Below, one piece after another: positions 8,525 to 16,857 of a DNA stretch of 64,000 nucleotides. The DNA comes from Natribaculum luteum (lineage in GTDB: Archaea; Halobacteriota; Halobacteria; Halobacteriales; Natrialbaceae). The stretch's first letter is position 1. Each line of letters opens with the position of its first letter. The notes under the pieces are model-generated. The model was not told the DNA's origin. It searched no databases and was given only the letters and a program-made list of their open reading frames with translations. The DNA lies in the NCBI RefSeq assembly GCF_023008545.1, contig NZ_CP095397.1, forward strand, positions 620,001 to 684,000. The letters are read 5' to 3'. A program made the translations under genes and the position numbers.

Positions 8525-9592
8525 ATGCAGATCGAACCCTTCGGCCTCGAGCGGTGGTTCGCGAAGTACGAACACGAGGCGGACGTCATGCTCGCCGAGA
8601 GCGGAATCAGGAGCCTTCCCGCGAGTCGCTTCGACACGGACCCCGGCGACCTCGGCTACGTGATCCCGACGAACGGCGACCCCGACTTCCGTGCCGACGT
8701 CGCCGCGCGGTACGACCGCGAGGCCGACGAAGTCCTCTTCACCTGCGGGACCCAGGAGGCGAACTTCCTGGCGTTTCTGTCGCTTTTGACCGGCGAACGA
8801 GACCACGCGGTCGTCGTGACCCCGACCTACCAGGCGCTTCACGCCGTCCCGGAGGCCGTCGGCGACGTCACGCGAGTCGCACTCGAGCCCCCCGAGTGGG
8901 AACTCGACATCGACGCGGTCGCCGACGCGATCCGCCCCGAGACGAGCGTGATCGTGCTCAACAACCCGAACAACCCGACGGGACGGTACCACCCGCTCGA
9001 GAACGTCGAGGCGCTGTACGACCTCGCCGCGGACAACGACGCCTACCTGCTCTGTGACGAGGTCTACCGGCTGCTCGCCGAGGACCCCCTCCCGCCGGTC
9101 GCGAGCATGGGGCCACACGGCCTCTCGACGACCAGCCTCACGAAAGCCTACGGACTCGCCGGCCTCCGCTTTGGCTGGCTCGTCGGCGACCGCGAGGTGG
9201 TCGACGCCGCCTGGAACTGGAAGGACTACACGACCATCTCGCCCGGCCTGTTCGGCCAGCACGTCGCGAAACAGGCGCTGGGCGACCAGGAGGACGACGT
9301 CCTCGCGGAGAACCGTGCACTCGCCGCCGACCACCGCGACCGGGTTCGGGCGTTCCTCGAGGAACACGACCTCGAGTGGTACGATCCCGTCGGCGTCAAC
9401 GGCTTCGTCACCGTCCCCGAGGGGTTCGAGAACGGCCGGGAGTTCTGCCGGACCGTCGTCGAAGAAGAGAGCGTCGTCCTCGCGCCCGGCGACCTGTTCG
9501 GCTACCCTGGCTACTTCCGGATCGGCTTCGGCCTCCCGACCGACGAACTCGAGGTGGGACTCGAGCGGGTCGGGCGAGTGATCGCGGACTGA
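8525..9592 (+). CDS. PLP-dependent aminotransferase, class I/II
   Basis: 355 residues of fold-type I aminotransferase. NNPNNPTGRYHPLENV near residue 145 is the PLP-pocket motif, LCDEVYRLL holds the aspartate that bonds the pyridine nitrogen, and TTSLTKAYGLAGLRFGW near residue 205 contains the Schiff-base lysine. RIGFGLP near the C-terminus has the substrate-carboxylate arginine. The ATG at 8525 was chosen over the earlier in-frame one because protein-like sequence starts with MQIEPFGLERWF. The amino-acid substrate is not determined. Confidence 0.88.
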   Translation: MQIEPFGLERWFAKYEHEADVMLAESGIRSLPASRFDTDPGDLGYVIPTNGDPDFRADVAARYDREADEVLFTCGTQEANFLAFLSLLTGERDHAVVVTPTYQALHAVPEAVGDVTRVALEPPEWELDIDAVADAIRPETSVIVLNNPNNPTGRYHPLENVEALYDLAADNDAYLLCDEVYRLLAEDPLPPVASMGPHGLSTTSLTKAYGLAGLRFGWLVGDREVVDAAWNWKDYTTISPGLFGQHVAKQALGDQEDDVLAENRALAADHRDRVRAFLEEHDLEWYDPVGVNGFVTVPEGFENGREFCRTVVEEESVVLAPGDLFGYPGYFRIGFGLPTDELEVGLERVGRVIAD

Positions 9593-9814
9593 CACTACTG
9601 GACGACACGATTCACTCCACCGGTGGCGCGGTGTGCCTTTTCGTATCCCTGCCCCAGTACCTGTCGTGGCTTCACCTTCGCTGAGGGTGCCGGTCGTCTC
9701 TCGTCGCGGGTCGGTTCGGGGCGGTCGGCCGGGCCGTCCCAGTTCGTATTCGAGTGCCACGGACCGATCTGCAGAGACGTGTTAGCGAATCGAACCCGTA
9801 GAGGCGCTCAGTTT

Positions 9815-9830
9815 CAAACGGTTTATGCCC
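9815..9830 (+). promoter_or_regulatory. Putative promoter of eif5A-speB
   Basis: An A/T-rich box (TTTATG) preceded by a purine-rich BRE-like stretch (TTTCAAACGG) lies about 25-30 nt before the aIF5A start at 9852 in otherwise GC-rich DNA. The distance places the transcript start at or near the ATG, implying leaderless mRNA. Confidence 0.45.
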
Positions 9831-9851
9831 CTCGGTTGATTACCCCGGGAC

Positions 9852-10226
9852 ATGGCGAAACAGCAGCAAGAAGTTCGCGACCTCCAGGAAGGTAGCTACG
9901 TGATGATCGATGACGCCGCGTGCAAGATCAACGCCTACAGCACGGCCAAACCCGGCAAACACGGCAGCGCCAAGGCTCGCATCGAGGCCAAGGGCGTCTT
10001 CGACGGCAAGAAACGATCGCTCTCCCAGCCCGTCGACGCGAAGATCTGGGTCCCGATCATCGAACGCAAACAGGGCCAGGTCGTCTCCGTCGACGGCGAC
10101 GACATGCAGGTGATGGACCTCGAAACCTACGAGACGATGACGATGCGCGTCCCCGAGGACAAAGACGTCTCGCCCGACGACAACATCGAATTCCTCGAGA
10201 TGGAAGACCAGCGAAAGATCGTCTAA
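9852..10226 (+). CDS. eif5A: translation initiation factor aIF5A
   Basis: The 124-residue factor helps ribosomes through difficult peptide bonds. The loop [15 protein letters not shown] near residues 33-45 contains the lysine that becomes deoxyhypusine/hypusine. An SH3-like N-terminal domain and an OB-fold C-terminal domain ([20 protein letters not shown]) follow. Length is standard for archaea. The stop codon overlaps the next start (TAATG), so it is co-transcribed with agmatinase, an enzyme of the agmatine route needed for its own modification in haloarchaea. Confidence 0.97.
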   Translation: MAKQQQEVRDLQEGSYVMIDDAACKINAYSTAKPGKHGSAKARIEAKGVFDGKKRSLSQPVDAKIWVPIIERKQGQVVSVDGDDMQVMDLETYETMTMRVPEDKDVSPDDNIEFLEMEDQRKIV

Positions 10227-11044
10227 TGTTTCCCGGGGCGACCGCCGACCGTGAGGGCGCGAACTTCGTGGTCGTCGGTGCGCCCCTGGACGTATCGACG
10301 ACCTTTCAGCCGGGAACCCGTTTTGGCCCCCGGCGAATCCGGACTTTTGGAGAGACGTACGACGACTACGACTACCGGACGGACCAGTACTTCTCGGAAC
10401 TGGGCGTCCACGACCACGGCGACGTCTACGCGTGGGACGACGCCGCCGAGTACCTCGAGTTCCTCGAGGGAACGCTGCGCGACGTCGTCTGGGACGACGC
10501 CGTCCCCCTCGCGCTCGGCGGCGAGCACGCGATCTCCGCCGCGGGCGTCCGCGCGGTCGACCCCGAGGTGTTCGTCTGCCTCGACGCCCACCTCGACTTG
10601 CGTGAGGAGTACGACGGCAACCCACTGAGCCACGCTGCCGTGACACGGCGGATCCTCGAGGAGGACGGCGTCGAGGAAGCGATCGTCCTCGGCGCACGGA
10701 CGGGCAGCGAAGAAGAGTGGAACCGCGCGGCCGAAGACGACGTGACCGTCGTTTCGCCCGAGGACGTCGCCGACGTCTCGCTCGGCGACCGACTCGCAGG
10801 CCGCGAGGTCTACCTCAGCGTCGACATCGATGGGGCGGACCCGGCCTACGCGCCGGGAACGGGGACGATGGAACCGTTCGGGCTGACCCCACGTGAGATG
10901 CGCGACGTCGTCCGCAAGGTCGCCCCGCACGCGACCGGCTTCGACGTGGTCGAGGTCAACGACCGCGACGACGGCCAGGCCGCGGCGCTCGCCGGGAAAC
11001 TCCTGCGGGAGTTCGTCTTCTCACACGCCGACGCGCGGTCGTAG
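10226..11044 (+). CDS. speB: agmatinase (ureohydrolase family)
   Basis: 272 residues of the arginase/agmatinase family, which hydrolyse agmatine to putrescine and urea with two Mn ions. Metal ligands are visible in GGEHAIS, CLDAHLDLR and SVDIDGADPAYAPGTG. The start ATG overlaps the aIF5A stop by one base. Established work in haloarchaea connects agmatine metabolism and agmatinase-type enzymes to deoxyhypusination of aIF5A, so the operon pairs a factor with an enzyme of its modification pathway. Guanidinobutyrase activity is an alternative. Confidence 0.9.
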   Translation: MFPGATADREGANFVVVGAPLDVSTTFQPGTRFGPRRIRTFGETYDDYDYRTDQYFSELGVHDHGDVYAWDDAAEYLEFLEGTLRDVVWDDAVPLALGGEHAISAAGVRAVDPEVFVCLDAHLDLREEYDGNPLSHAAVTRRILEEDGVEEAIVLGARTGSEEEWNRAAEDDVTVVSPEDVADVSLGDRLAGREVYLSVDIDGADPAYAPGTGTMEPFGLTPREMRDVVRKVAPHATGFDVVEVNDRDDGQAAALAGKLLREFVFSHADARS

Positions 11045-11131
11045 GCGATCTCGAGACGCCCGCCGTCGAACCGGCCTCGAGTCGGCTGCCGATCAGCCGG
11101 ATACAAGCCACTCGAGCCCGCACCGACGCCC

Positions 11132-11899
11132 ATGGAGCTTTCGGAGTTCGTCGACCGACTGGATGCGGAGCTGCGTACCGCCGACTACGCCGACCTCGAC
11201 GCGAGCGCCAACGGACTGCAGGTCGGCCCCGACGAGGGAACCGTCGAGCACGTCGCCGTCGCCGTCGACGGCGTCCTCGAGACGTTCGAGGCGGCAATCG
11301 AGGCGGACGCCGACGCCCTCGTCGTCCACCACGGCCTCTCCTGGGGTGGGTTCGATCGCGTCACCGGCCGAACCTACGACCGCCTCGAGCCGCTGTTTTC
11401 GAACGACCTCGCACTGTACGTCTCGCACCTTCCGCTGGACGGCCACCAGGAACTCGGCAACGCGGCTGGCGTCGCGGACGTGCTCGAACTCGAGAATCGC
11501 GCCCCGTTCGGCGAACTCGGCCCCGAATACGTCGGCCAGCGCGGGACCGCCGTCGACTCCTACGCGCCCGCGGAACTCTGCGAGCGCCTCGAGGCCGACC
11601 TCGACACGGGCGGTCGCCCGGTGCGAGTCCTCGACTTTGGCCCGGACGAGATCGAGGACGTAGCGATCGTCACCGGCAGCGGGGTCGACTGGCTCGACGA
11701 GGCGGTCGACGTGGGCGCAGACGCGCTCGTGACCGGCGAAGGGAAGGGGAAGGCCTACCACGAGGCGAAGGAAGCCGGGATCAACGTCTTCCTCGCCGGC
11801 CACTACGCGACCGAGACGTTCGGCGTCCGGGCGCTACAGGACCTGATCGAGGAGTGGGATCTCGAGACGACGTACCTCGACGTGCCGACCGGCCTCTAG
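11132..11899 (+). CDS. NIF3-family dinuclear metal-binding protein
   Basis: 255 residues of the NIF3/YbgI family, hexameric toroids with a dimetal site. ALVVHHGLSWGGFDR supplies the HH pair, SHLPLDGHQELGNAAG the next histidine motif, and FLAGHYATETFGV the C-terminal GH..E motif. N- and C-terminal halves carry the two conserved lobes. A TATA-like ATACAA lies about 30 nt upstream. The cellular role of the family is unsettled. Confidence 0.92.
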   Translation: MELSEFVDRLDAELRTADYADLDASANGLQVGPDEGTVEHVAVAVDGVLETFEAAIEADADALVVHHGLSWGGFDRVTGRTYDRLEPLFSNDLALYVSHLPLDGHQELGNAAGVADVLELENRAPFGELGPEYVGQRGTAVDSYAPAELCERLEADLDTGGRPVRVLDFGPDEIEDVAIVTGSGVDWLDEAVDVGADALVTGEGKGKAYHEAKEAGINVFLAGHYATETFGVRALQDLIEEWDLETTYLDVPTGL

Positions 11900-12181
11900 G
11901 GCGTATCGGTCTCGTTGTCGTGTCACACTGCTCGTCGCATCTGACGTGAGTCGACGCGTCCCGTCGGGTTACGCTCGACGAGCGAACGAGCGCGACACTG
12001 CCCACGAGTTCGGCCTCACTGTCGATTTCCAAGCAACTCCTGCTACTACCGGATAACAGTCAGTGCATACCCGATCGCGTCTCGACGGCTGTCGCCGTTG
12101 CCGAGGGCGTCTCGAGTGCGATCGACGTCCCAGCCGTGTTGTCCAGAAGTATAACCCTACGCTCACCGATGATTCTCGTGT

Positions 12182-12916
12182 ATGCCGAGCGACCTCGACA
12201 TCAGCATTCGTCTCGTACGGAACGCTACCCTCCTCGCGACCGTCGGTGAGACGACGTTCCTCGTCGATCCGATGTTCGCGTCTCCGGGCGACGTACCGCC
12301 CATCCCGGAGACGCCGAACGATCGTGAGAATCCGCTCGTTCCGATGCCCGACGTCGAACTGTCCTACGACGCCGTGGTCGTCACCCATCGTCACCTCGAT
12401 CACTTCGACGAGGCGGCGAAAGCCGAACTCGACGCGGACGTCCCCGTGTTCTGTCAGCCCGAAGAGGAAGGCGACTTCCTCGAGGAGGGCTTTTCCGACG
12501 TGCGACCCGTCGACGACGAGTCGTCGTTCGGCGACGTAACCATTCACCGGACGCCCGCCCGACACGGACACGGAGAGCTAGCCGAGGAGATGGGACCGGT
12601 CTCGGGGTTCGTCTTCGAAGCCGACGCGACGCTGTACCTCGCCGGGGATACGGTCTGGTACGACGGGGTCGAACGGACGCTCGAGCGCTTCGAGCCCGAT
12701 CTCGTCGTTCTCAACGGCGGCGAAGCACGATTCAATCGGGGCGACCCCATCACGATGGGCGTCTCTGACGTCGACGCCGTCCGCGACGCCACCGACGCCA
12801 CGGTCGTCGTCGTTCACATGGAGGCGATCAACCACTGCCTTCTCACGCGCGACGAACTGCGATCGGAGACGGAGGGCGTCCACGTTCCCGAAGACGGGGA
12901 ACGAATTACTCTGTGA
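12182..12916 (+). CDS. metallo-beta-lactamase-fold hydrolase (UlaG/L-ascorbate lactonase-like)
   Basis: A 244-residue MBL-fold protein. VVVTHRHLDHFDE contains the HxHxDH metal motif, TPARHGHGELA another histidine, and LYLAGDTVWYDG the bridging aspartate. EAINHCLLTRDEL near the end carries a late histidine. The arrangement resembles the UlaG-like group rather than beta-lactamases. A TATA-like GTATAAC about 30 nt upstream suggests a leaderless transcript. The substrate is unknown. Confidence 0.88.
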   Translation: MPSDLDISIRLVRNATLLATVGETTFLVDPMFASPGDVPPIPETPNDRENPLVPMPDVELSYDAVVVTHRHLDHFDEAAKAELDADVPVFCQPEEEGDFLEEGFSDVRPVDDESSFGDVTIHRTPARHGHGELAEEMGPVSGFVFEADATLYLAGDTVWYDGVERTLERFEPDLVVLNGGEARFNRGDPITMGVSDVDAVRDATDATVVVVHMEAINHCLLTRDELRSETEGVHVPEDGERITL

Positions 12917-12922
12917 CGTCGA

Positions 12923-13318
12923 TCAGTAGGTCCGGTACGTCCCGGAGCCGACGTCGATGCGAACGAGCGCGTTGTCCGCGTACGCGTCCGGCTCCGCCCC
13001 GTACTTCGCGTTGATACGACGGCGGGCTTCGCGGGTCGCCACCTCGTCCTCGACGACCGTCGCGGTGCCACGCAGCGTCACCATCCACCGGGCGTCGCCG
13101 CCCTCGTCTTTCTGAATCGAGAGGGCGACCCGCGGGTTCTCGCGGACGTTCTCGAGTTTTCGGCCCGTGGTCACGATCTCGACAGTCCCCGCGTCGTAGC
13201 GGTACCAGACCGGCGCGACGTGTGGCCGATCGTCGACGCTGGTCGCCAGGTGAGCCATCAGCGGTTCGCTCTCGAGCAGTCGTTCGGCCTCGGGCGGGAG
13301 CTCGGTCACGATCCACAT
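12923..13318 (-). CDS. pyridoxamine 5'-phosphate oxidase-family (PPOX) flavin/F420-binding protein
   Basis: 131 residues with the split-barrel pattern of PPOX-class proteins: LMAHLATSVDDRPHVAPVWY, VEIVTTGRKLENVRENPRVAL and WMVTLRGTATVVED. Such proteins bind FMN, F420 or heme. The gene is convergent with the MBL-fold gene, with six bases between the stops. The exact cofactor cannot be read from sequence. Confidence 0.85.
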   Translation of the reverse strand: MWIVTELPPEAERLLESEPLMAHLATSVDDRPHVAPVWYRYDAGTVEIVTTGRKLENVRENPRVALSIQKDEGGDARWMVTLRGTATVVEDEVATREARRRINAKYGAEPDAYADNALVRIDVGSGTYRTY

Positions 13319-13349
13319 AGGGCATCCGACGGCAAAGCTTTCACCGCCG

Positions 13350-14114
13350 TCACTCCGGGAACAGCTCCTCGGTGCGCTCGATCCCGTCGATCGACTCGAG
13401 ATCTCCAGTCTCGAGTTCCAGCTCCCGTGCGGCGAGGTTCGCCTCGAGGTGCGCCCGACTGCTCGCTTTCGGGATCACCACCACGTTCTCTTTCGCACAC
13501 AGCCACGCGATCACCACCGCCTCCGGCGTCGTCTCGTGTTTCTCCGCGACCGCGACCACTTCCTCGACCTCGCGGACGCGGCCGCCGGCCAGCGGCGAGT
13601 ACGCCACCAGCGGGTAGTCGTGCTCGCGGGCGTGCTCGAGCGCTCCGTCGGGCTGGAACAGCGGGTGGAACTCGACCTGGTGGGCGGCGATCGGCGACTC
13701 GAGGATCTCGCGGGCGGTCTCGAGGTCGGCGACCGAGAAGTTGCTCAGGCCGACGCTTCGAATCCGCCCCTCCCCGCGGAGCGCGTCGAACGCCGGCAGG
13801 GTCGCCGCCGGCTCGTAGGCCTCGATCGGTCGGTGGACGTACAGCAGGTCGACGGACTCGAGTCCCAGTCGGTCGCTGCTCTCGTCGATCGTCCGACGGA
13901 CGTCGTCGGGTGCGAGGCTGTCCGCCCACACTTTCGTCGCCACGACCAGCTCTTCGCGGGAGACGTCGCTGCGAGCGATTCCCTCGCCGACGACGGTTTC
14001 GTTCCCGTAGATCTGTGCCGTATCGAGGTGCCGGTAGCCGACCTCGAGTGCCGTCGTGATCGTGGCCGGGTCCTCGATCCCCATCGTCCCGAGCCCGACG
14101 GGTGGGAAGTCCAT
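13350..14114 (-). CDS. aldo/keto reductase
   Basis: 254 residues forming a complete AKR barrel. The catalytic tetrad is visible: Asp and Tyr in YRHLDTAQIYGNE, Lys in VVATKVWADS and His in DLLYVHRP. The NADP-binding end includes VVIPKASSRAHLEANL. The ATG at 14114 was chosen because the longer in-frame extension is not protein-like. It reduces carbonyl compounds with NADPH; the natural substrate is unknown. This is the last gene before the base composition drops. Confidence 0.92.
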   Translation of the reverse strand: MDFPPVGLGTMGIEDPATITTALEVGYRHLDTAQIYGNETVVGEGIARSDVSREELVVATKVWADSLAPDDVRRTIDESSDRLGLESVDLLYVHRPIEAYEPAATLPAFDALRGEGRIRSVGLSNFSVADLETAREILESPIAAHQVEFHPLFQPDGALEHAREHDYPLVAYSPLAGGRVREVEEVVAVAEKHETTPEAVVIAWLCAKENVVVIPKASSRAHLEANLAARELELETGDLESIDGIERTEELFPE

Positions 14115-14394
14115 GGGCGTACTCCCGGTGGCGTGGACAAGAAGCCTCGCGTTTCGACGCCGGTGTCGCGCGTCGCCGTCGACGGTTCGTAATTTTTGGC
14201 TAAGACGAACGGACACCCGAACTGTCTTCTGGAGCCCGTCCGTAGTTCCGCCCGGCCGATGACGATGCACCCGTTCCGAGCCGGACTCGGCATCCGGTGG
14301 TGACGAGCCCTATGAGTGCCGAGGCCGAACAATTACCGACCCTTCATTTCGCTCATCGATTACAAAATGATACCCCTGAATTCGAGCCTCTCTC
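14115..14394. other. Boundary between core chromosome and accessory DNA
   Basis: No gene is seen in these 280 bases. From about 14330 the sequence becomes clearly more A/T-rich than the preceding 14 kb. No attachment-site repeat or tRNA end could be recognised here. Confidence 0.5.
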
Positions 14395-15078
14395 TTATTG
14401 GAATTCTTGAATAGCGCTTTGGTCGTCCTGTTCGCCAGGGAATGTATCCTCCTCATCGAACTCTGCAAGCTCTCCCCTTAGAGTTTTATTTAATACAGAC
14501 TGTGGTAAAATCTCGATAATCTCTTCGAGACGTTCTTTTGCTTCTTTTGCATCCTCGATTTTCTCAAAGAGACTACCAAGGTTGTTCACGATACGTTCCT
14601 GCTCCTCAATCGGTGGGACCGGAATATTCATATCCAGAACATCCTTTTTTCTCAATTCGATTTGACCAGTGCTACCCGCTGCATTGATTTGGTCTTGTCC
14701 CGACTCAGAGCGGAGGAAATACCACAAGAATCGAGGAAGTAAGGTGTCAGATGTTCGCATAATCGTCACGTGCCCATCTACGACAAAGGGTTCATCACTA
14801 CCAGGGAATACCTGTGCTCTGCCCACCGTACCAACCCCTGTAGAGTTCACTAAAACATCCCCCTTCTGGAGATAACGATATTCCTGCCATTTTGGTCGAT
14901 GACTTTCTGCTAAACGTCGAGCGTTCTCCAGATAGATATCATCCCAGTAAATGCATTTCTGATTGATAATTTGTACTTCGCCATCCTCAGAATACTCCGG
15001 TTGCTTTCCTCGTTGAATGTAGTCGCAGACATCCTCCGCTTTCTCCCATCTCCAGTGCTCTGGTATTTCTTCAATCAT
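14395..15078 (-). CDS. hsdS: type I restriction specificity subunit HsdS, half-size
   Basis: 227 residues: one target-recognition domain (starting IPEHWRWEKAEDVCDYIQRG) followed by a conserved coiled-coil end (IEEQERIVNNLGSLFEKIED) and the closing motif QSVLNKTLRGELAEF. Normal HsdS has two such units in about 400 residues, so this is a half-length protein that could work as a dimer or be a remnant. The start at 15078 overlaps the hsdM stop (ATGATTGA). A/T content is high for the window. No hsdR is present and hsdM is cut by IS66. Confidence 0.8.
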   Translation of the reverse strand: MIEEIPEHWRWEKAEDVCDYIQRGKQPEYSEDGEVQIINQKCIYWDDIYLENARRLAESHRPKWQEYRYLQKGDVLVNSTGVGTVGRAQVFPGSDEPFVVDGHVTIMRTSDTLLPRFLWYFLRSESGQDQINAAGSTGQIELRKKDVLDMNIPVPPIEEQERIVNNLGSLFEKIEDAKEAKERLEEIIEILPQSVLNKTLRGELAEFDEEDTFPGEQDDQSAIQEFQ

Positions 15079-15280
15079 CCTGACCTCCATTTTCCTCAAT
15101 CTCAGTCATAACTTGCTCTGTACTTTCCATCATTAATTCCTGTAGAGACATCAGTTCTGTCAGCAATTCCTCTGGCTCAGGGAGTTCTTCTCCGTTGTCG
15201 AACTCAATGTAGTCCTTGTAATTTAGTGAGTACTCGGTGTCTTCAATTTCATCAAACGACACCGAGTGGTATCTTTCGCT
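15071..15280 (-). pseudogene. hsdM: C-terminal end of type I methylase HsdM, truncated by IS66
   Basis: About 70 residues (SVSFDEIEDTEYSLNYKDYI and a coiled-coil tail) match the end of N6-adenine methylase subunits. The frame continues for some codons into the IS66 end, but that part is transposon sequence. The catalytic part is absent from the window, so the restriction system is not functional here. Confidence 0.75.
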
Positions 15281-15355
15281 GTAGTTGGATAGCGATTTGC
15301 CGTCAGACCGATTTCGTAGCAGTCTCATGAATGGTCTCTCAATGGTGAATCAAGT

Positions 15356-16813
15356 GTGTCGCTGGGGGTTAGCGGATCGCTGGAATCGATAGATTCCACG
15401 ATCCGCACCGAGAACAGTACGCATCTCCGCCAGCAACTCGTCGTCAAAGAGCTTGAGAACCGACTTCTTCGTCGTCAGATCACTGCAAAACAACAGCAGA
15501 TCGAACAACTTGAGGCTCGCCTCAAGCGGTACGAAAACCCAAACACACCTCCCAGTAAGCAGGGTGGCGTGGCTGGATCACCTGGCAACGATGACAGCGA
15601 CGAGGAAGAGAACGAAGACCAAGGGGACGACGCTGGCGGCGACGCTGACGCCGCCAGCGGCTCCTCTCCAGGACGTGACGAAGGTCACGAAGGAACAACT
15701 CGACCGCCTCCGGAACCAGAGGAGACTATTCGAGTCGATCAGGGATATTGCCCAGACTGTGAGCAAATCCTCTCTAACCCGGACAGCTACATCTCACGGA
15801 CGATTATCGACATACCTCTCCCTATTCCAACCACTGTCGTCGAGTACGAACTCGGCAAACACCGCTGTTCCTGTGGAAACGAAGTCGTTGCTGAACATCC
15901 AGACTGCCCGGAAACCGGGCGGTTTGGGCCAAATATCATGGCCCAAACCGCCCTCGGTAGGTTCCATCAGCGACTTCCAAACCGTAAACAGGCGGAGCTG
16001 TTTGACTGGGAACTCGATACACCCATCTCTCATCGGACGATCTACAACCTGACCAAGCGGGTCGCAGACCGGCTGCGACCCGCGTATGACGATGTCAAAG
16101 CCCGTATTCAGGAAAGTGACGTCGTCTACTGCGATGAAACGGGATTTCCTGTTGACGGAGAGCAACACTGGGCGTGGACGTTCGTTACTGACGAAGAAGT
16201 GCTGTTCTGGGTTGATGAGAGTCGTGGAAGTCAGGTGTTAGAGGACGTCCTCGGCGAGGACTTCGCCGAGGACTCAACGCTCAGCTGTGACGGTTGGTCA
16301 GCGTATCCGAGCTATCACACGAAGCTCCAGCGGTGCTGGGCACATCTGTTGCGGGAGGCGGAGTACGTTGCTGAACGGTACGAGGAAGCAGAGAGGTTGT
16401 CTGAGGAGTTACACGCTCTCCATGACGATTTAACGGCGTTCGACGAGGAGGATCCGTCCGCCTCCGCCCGCGAGCAAAAGCGGGCGGAGGCGTCGTTACA
16501 TCTGGAAGGCCTGATCAGGGAAGACTACGAGGCACAGGAGGTCAAGAAGCTGATCGAGAAGATCAGGAACGGGTTAGGGCACTGGCTGACGTTCGTTACA
16601 GAGCCAGACGTCGATTCGACGAATAATCGCGCAGAGCGCGCTCTGCGCGAGCAAGTTGTGCTGCGGAAGATGTTCCGGACCCTCCGCTCAGCCGAAGGGG
16701 TCCAGATTCACGAGACGATTACGACCATGTTAGCCACGTGGAAACGACGAGGACTTGATCCGCCTGAACAGCTCCAGTCCATCCTCGGTGGGCAAGAACT
16801 CAGATTAGGATGA
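15356..16813 (+). CDS. IS66-family transposase
   Basis: 485 residues from a GTG start. An N-terminal leucine-rich coiled coil (LRQQLVVKELENRLLRRQI) is followed by a low-complexity acidic linker, a cysteine-rich zinc domain (GYCPDCEQ and HRCSCGNEV), and a DDE domain with D in VVYCDETGFP, D in LSCDGWSAYP and E in TNNRAERALRE. The gene looks intact. Its coding sequence holds at least eight strong hairpins (see the repeat entry). Confidence 0.93.
   Translation: MSLGVSGSLESIDSTIRTENSTHLRQQLVVKELENRLLRRQITAKQQQIEQLEARLKRYENPNTPPSKQGGVAGSPGNDDSDEEENEDQGDDAGGDADAASGSSPGRDEGHEGTTRPPPEPEETIRVDQGYCPDCEQILSNPDSYISRTIIDIPLPIPTTVVEYELGKHRCSCGNEVVAEHPDCPETGRFGPNIMAQTALGRFHQRLPNRKQAELFDWELDTPISHRTIYNLTKRVADRLRPAYDDVKARIQESDVVYCDETGFPVDGEQHWAWTFVTDEEVLFWVDESRGSQVLEDVLGEDFAEDSTLSCDGWSAYPSYHTKLQRCWAHLLREAEYVAERYEEAERLSEELHALHDDLTAFDEEDPSASAREQKRAEASLHLEGLIREDYEAQEVKKLIEKIRNGLGHWLTFVTEPDVDSTNNRAERALREQVVLRKMFRTLRSAEGVQIHETITTMLATWKRRGLDPPEQLQSILGGQELRLG
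15372..16649 (+). repeat. Series of eight hairpins inside the IS66 transposase gene
   Basis: Inverted repeats read directly: 15372-15406 (15-bp stem, one bulge), 15509-15526 (8 bp), 15631-15659 (11 bp), 15917-15953 (14 bp), 16057-16083 (11 bp), 16247-16273 (11 bp), 16459-16492 (13 bp) and 16628-16649 (22-nt perfect palindrome). All lie within the coding frame. They are also present in copy 2 at matching places. Hairpins of this kind also occur in the IS5, ISH3 and IS630 transposase genes of this window. Confidence 0.85.
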
Positions 16814-16857
16814 GAGGCATCACTGGCCGGTGAATCCTGGTCACGCTATCCAACTAC

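Larger units (their letters stand above)
15281..16857 (+). mobile_element. IS66-type insertion sequence, copy 1
   Basis: 1577 bp bounded by inverted repeats GTAGTTGGATAGCG and CGCTATCCAACTAC. It contains one transposase gene and no tnpA/tnpB helper genes, like the ISBst12-type subgroup. The flanks (CTTTCGCT on the left, GAGTTCTT on the right) do not form a duplication; the left flank is hsdM and the right flank another transposase gene. Copy 2 lies at 57022-58597 in the same orientation and is almost identical. Confidence 0.93.

Noticed and set aside
15281-15328. Extra N-terminal residues for the hsdM fragment up to an ATG at 15328
   Set aside because: This part is the IS66 end, present identically in copy 2 at 57022.
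15509-16649. Hairpins in the transposase genes as transcription terminators
   Set aside because: They lie inside open coding frames, are not followed by T-runs and are spread along the genes.
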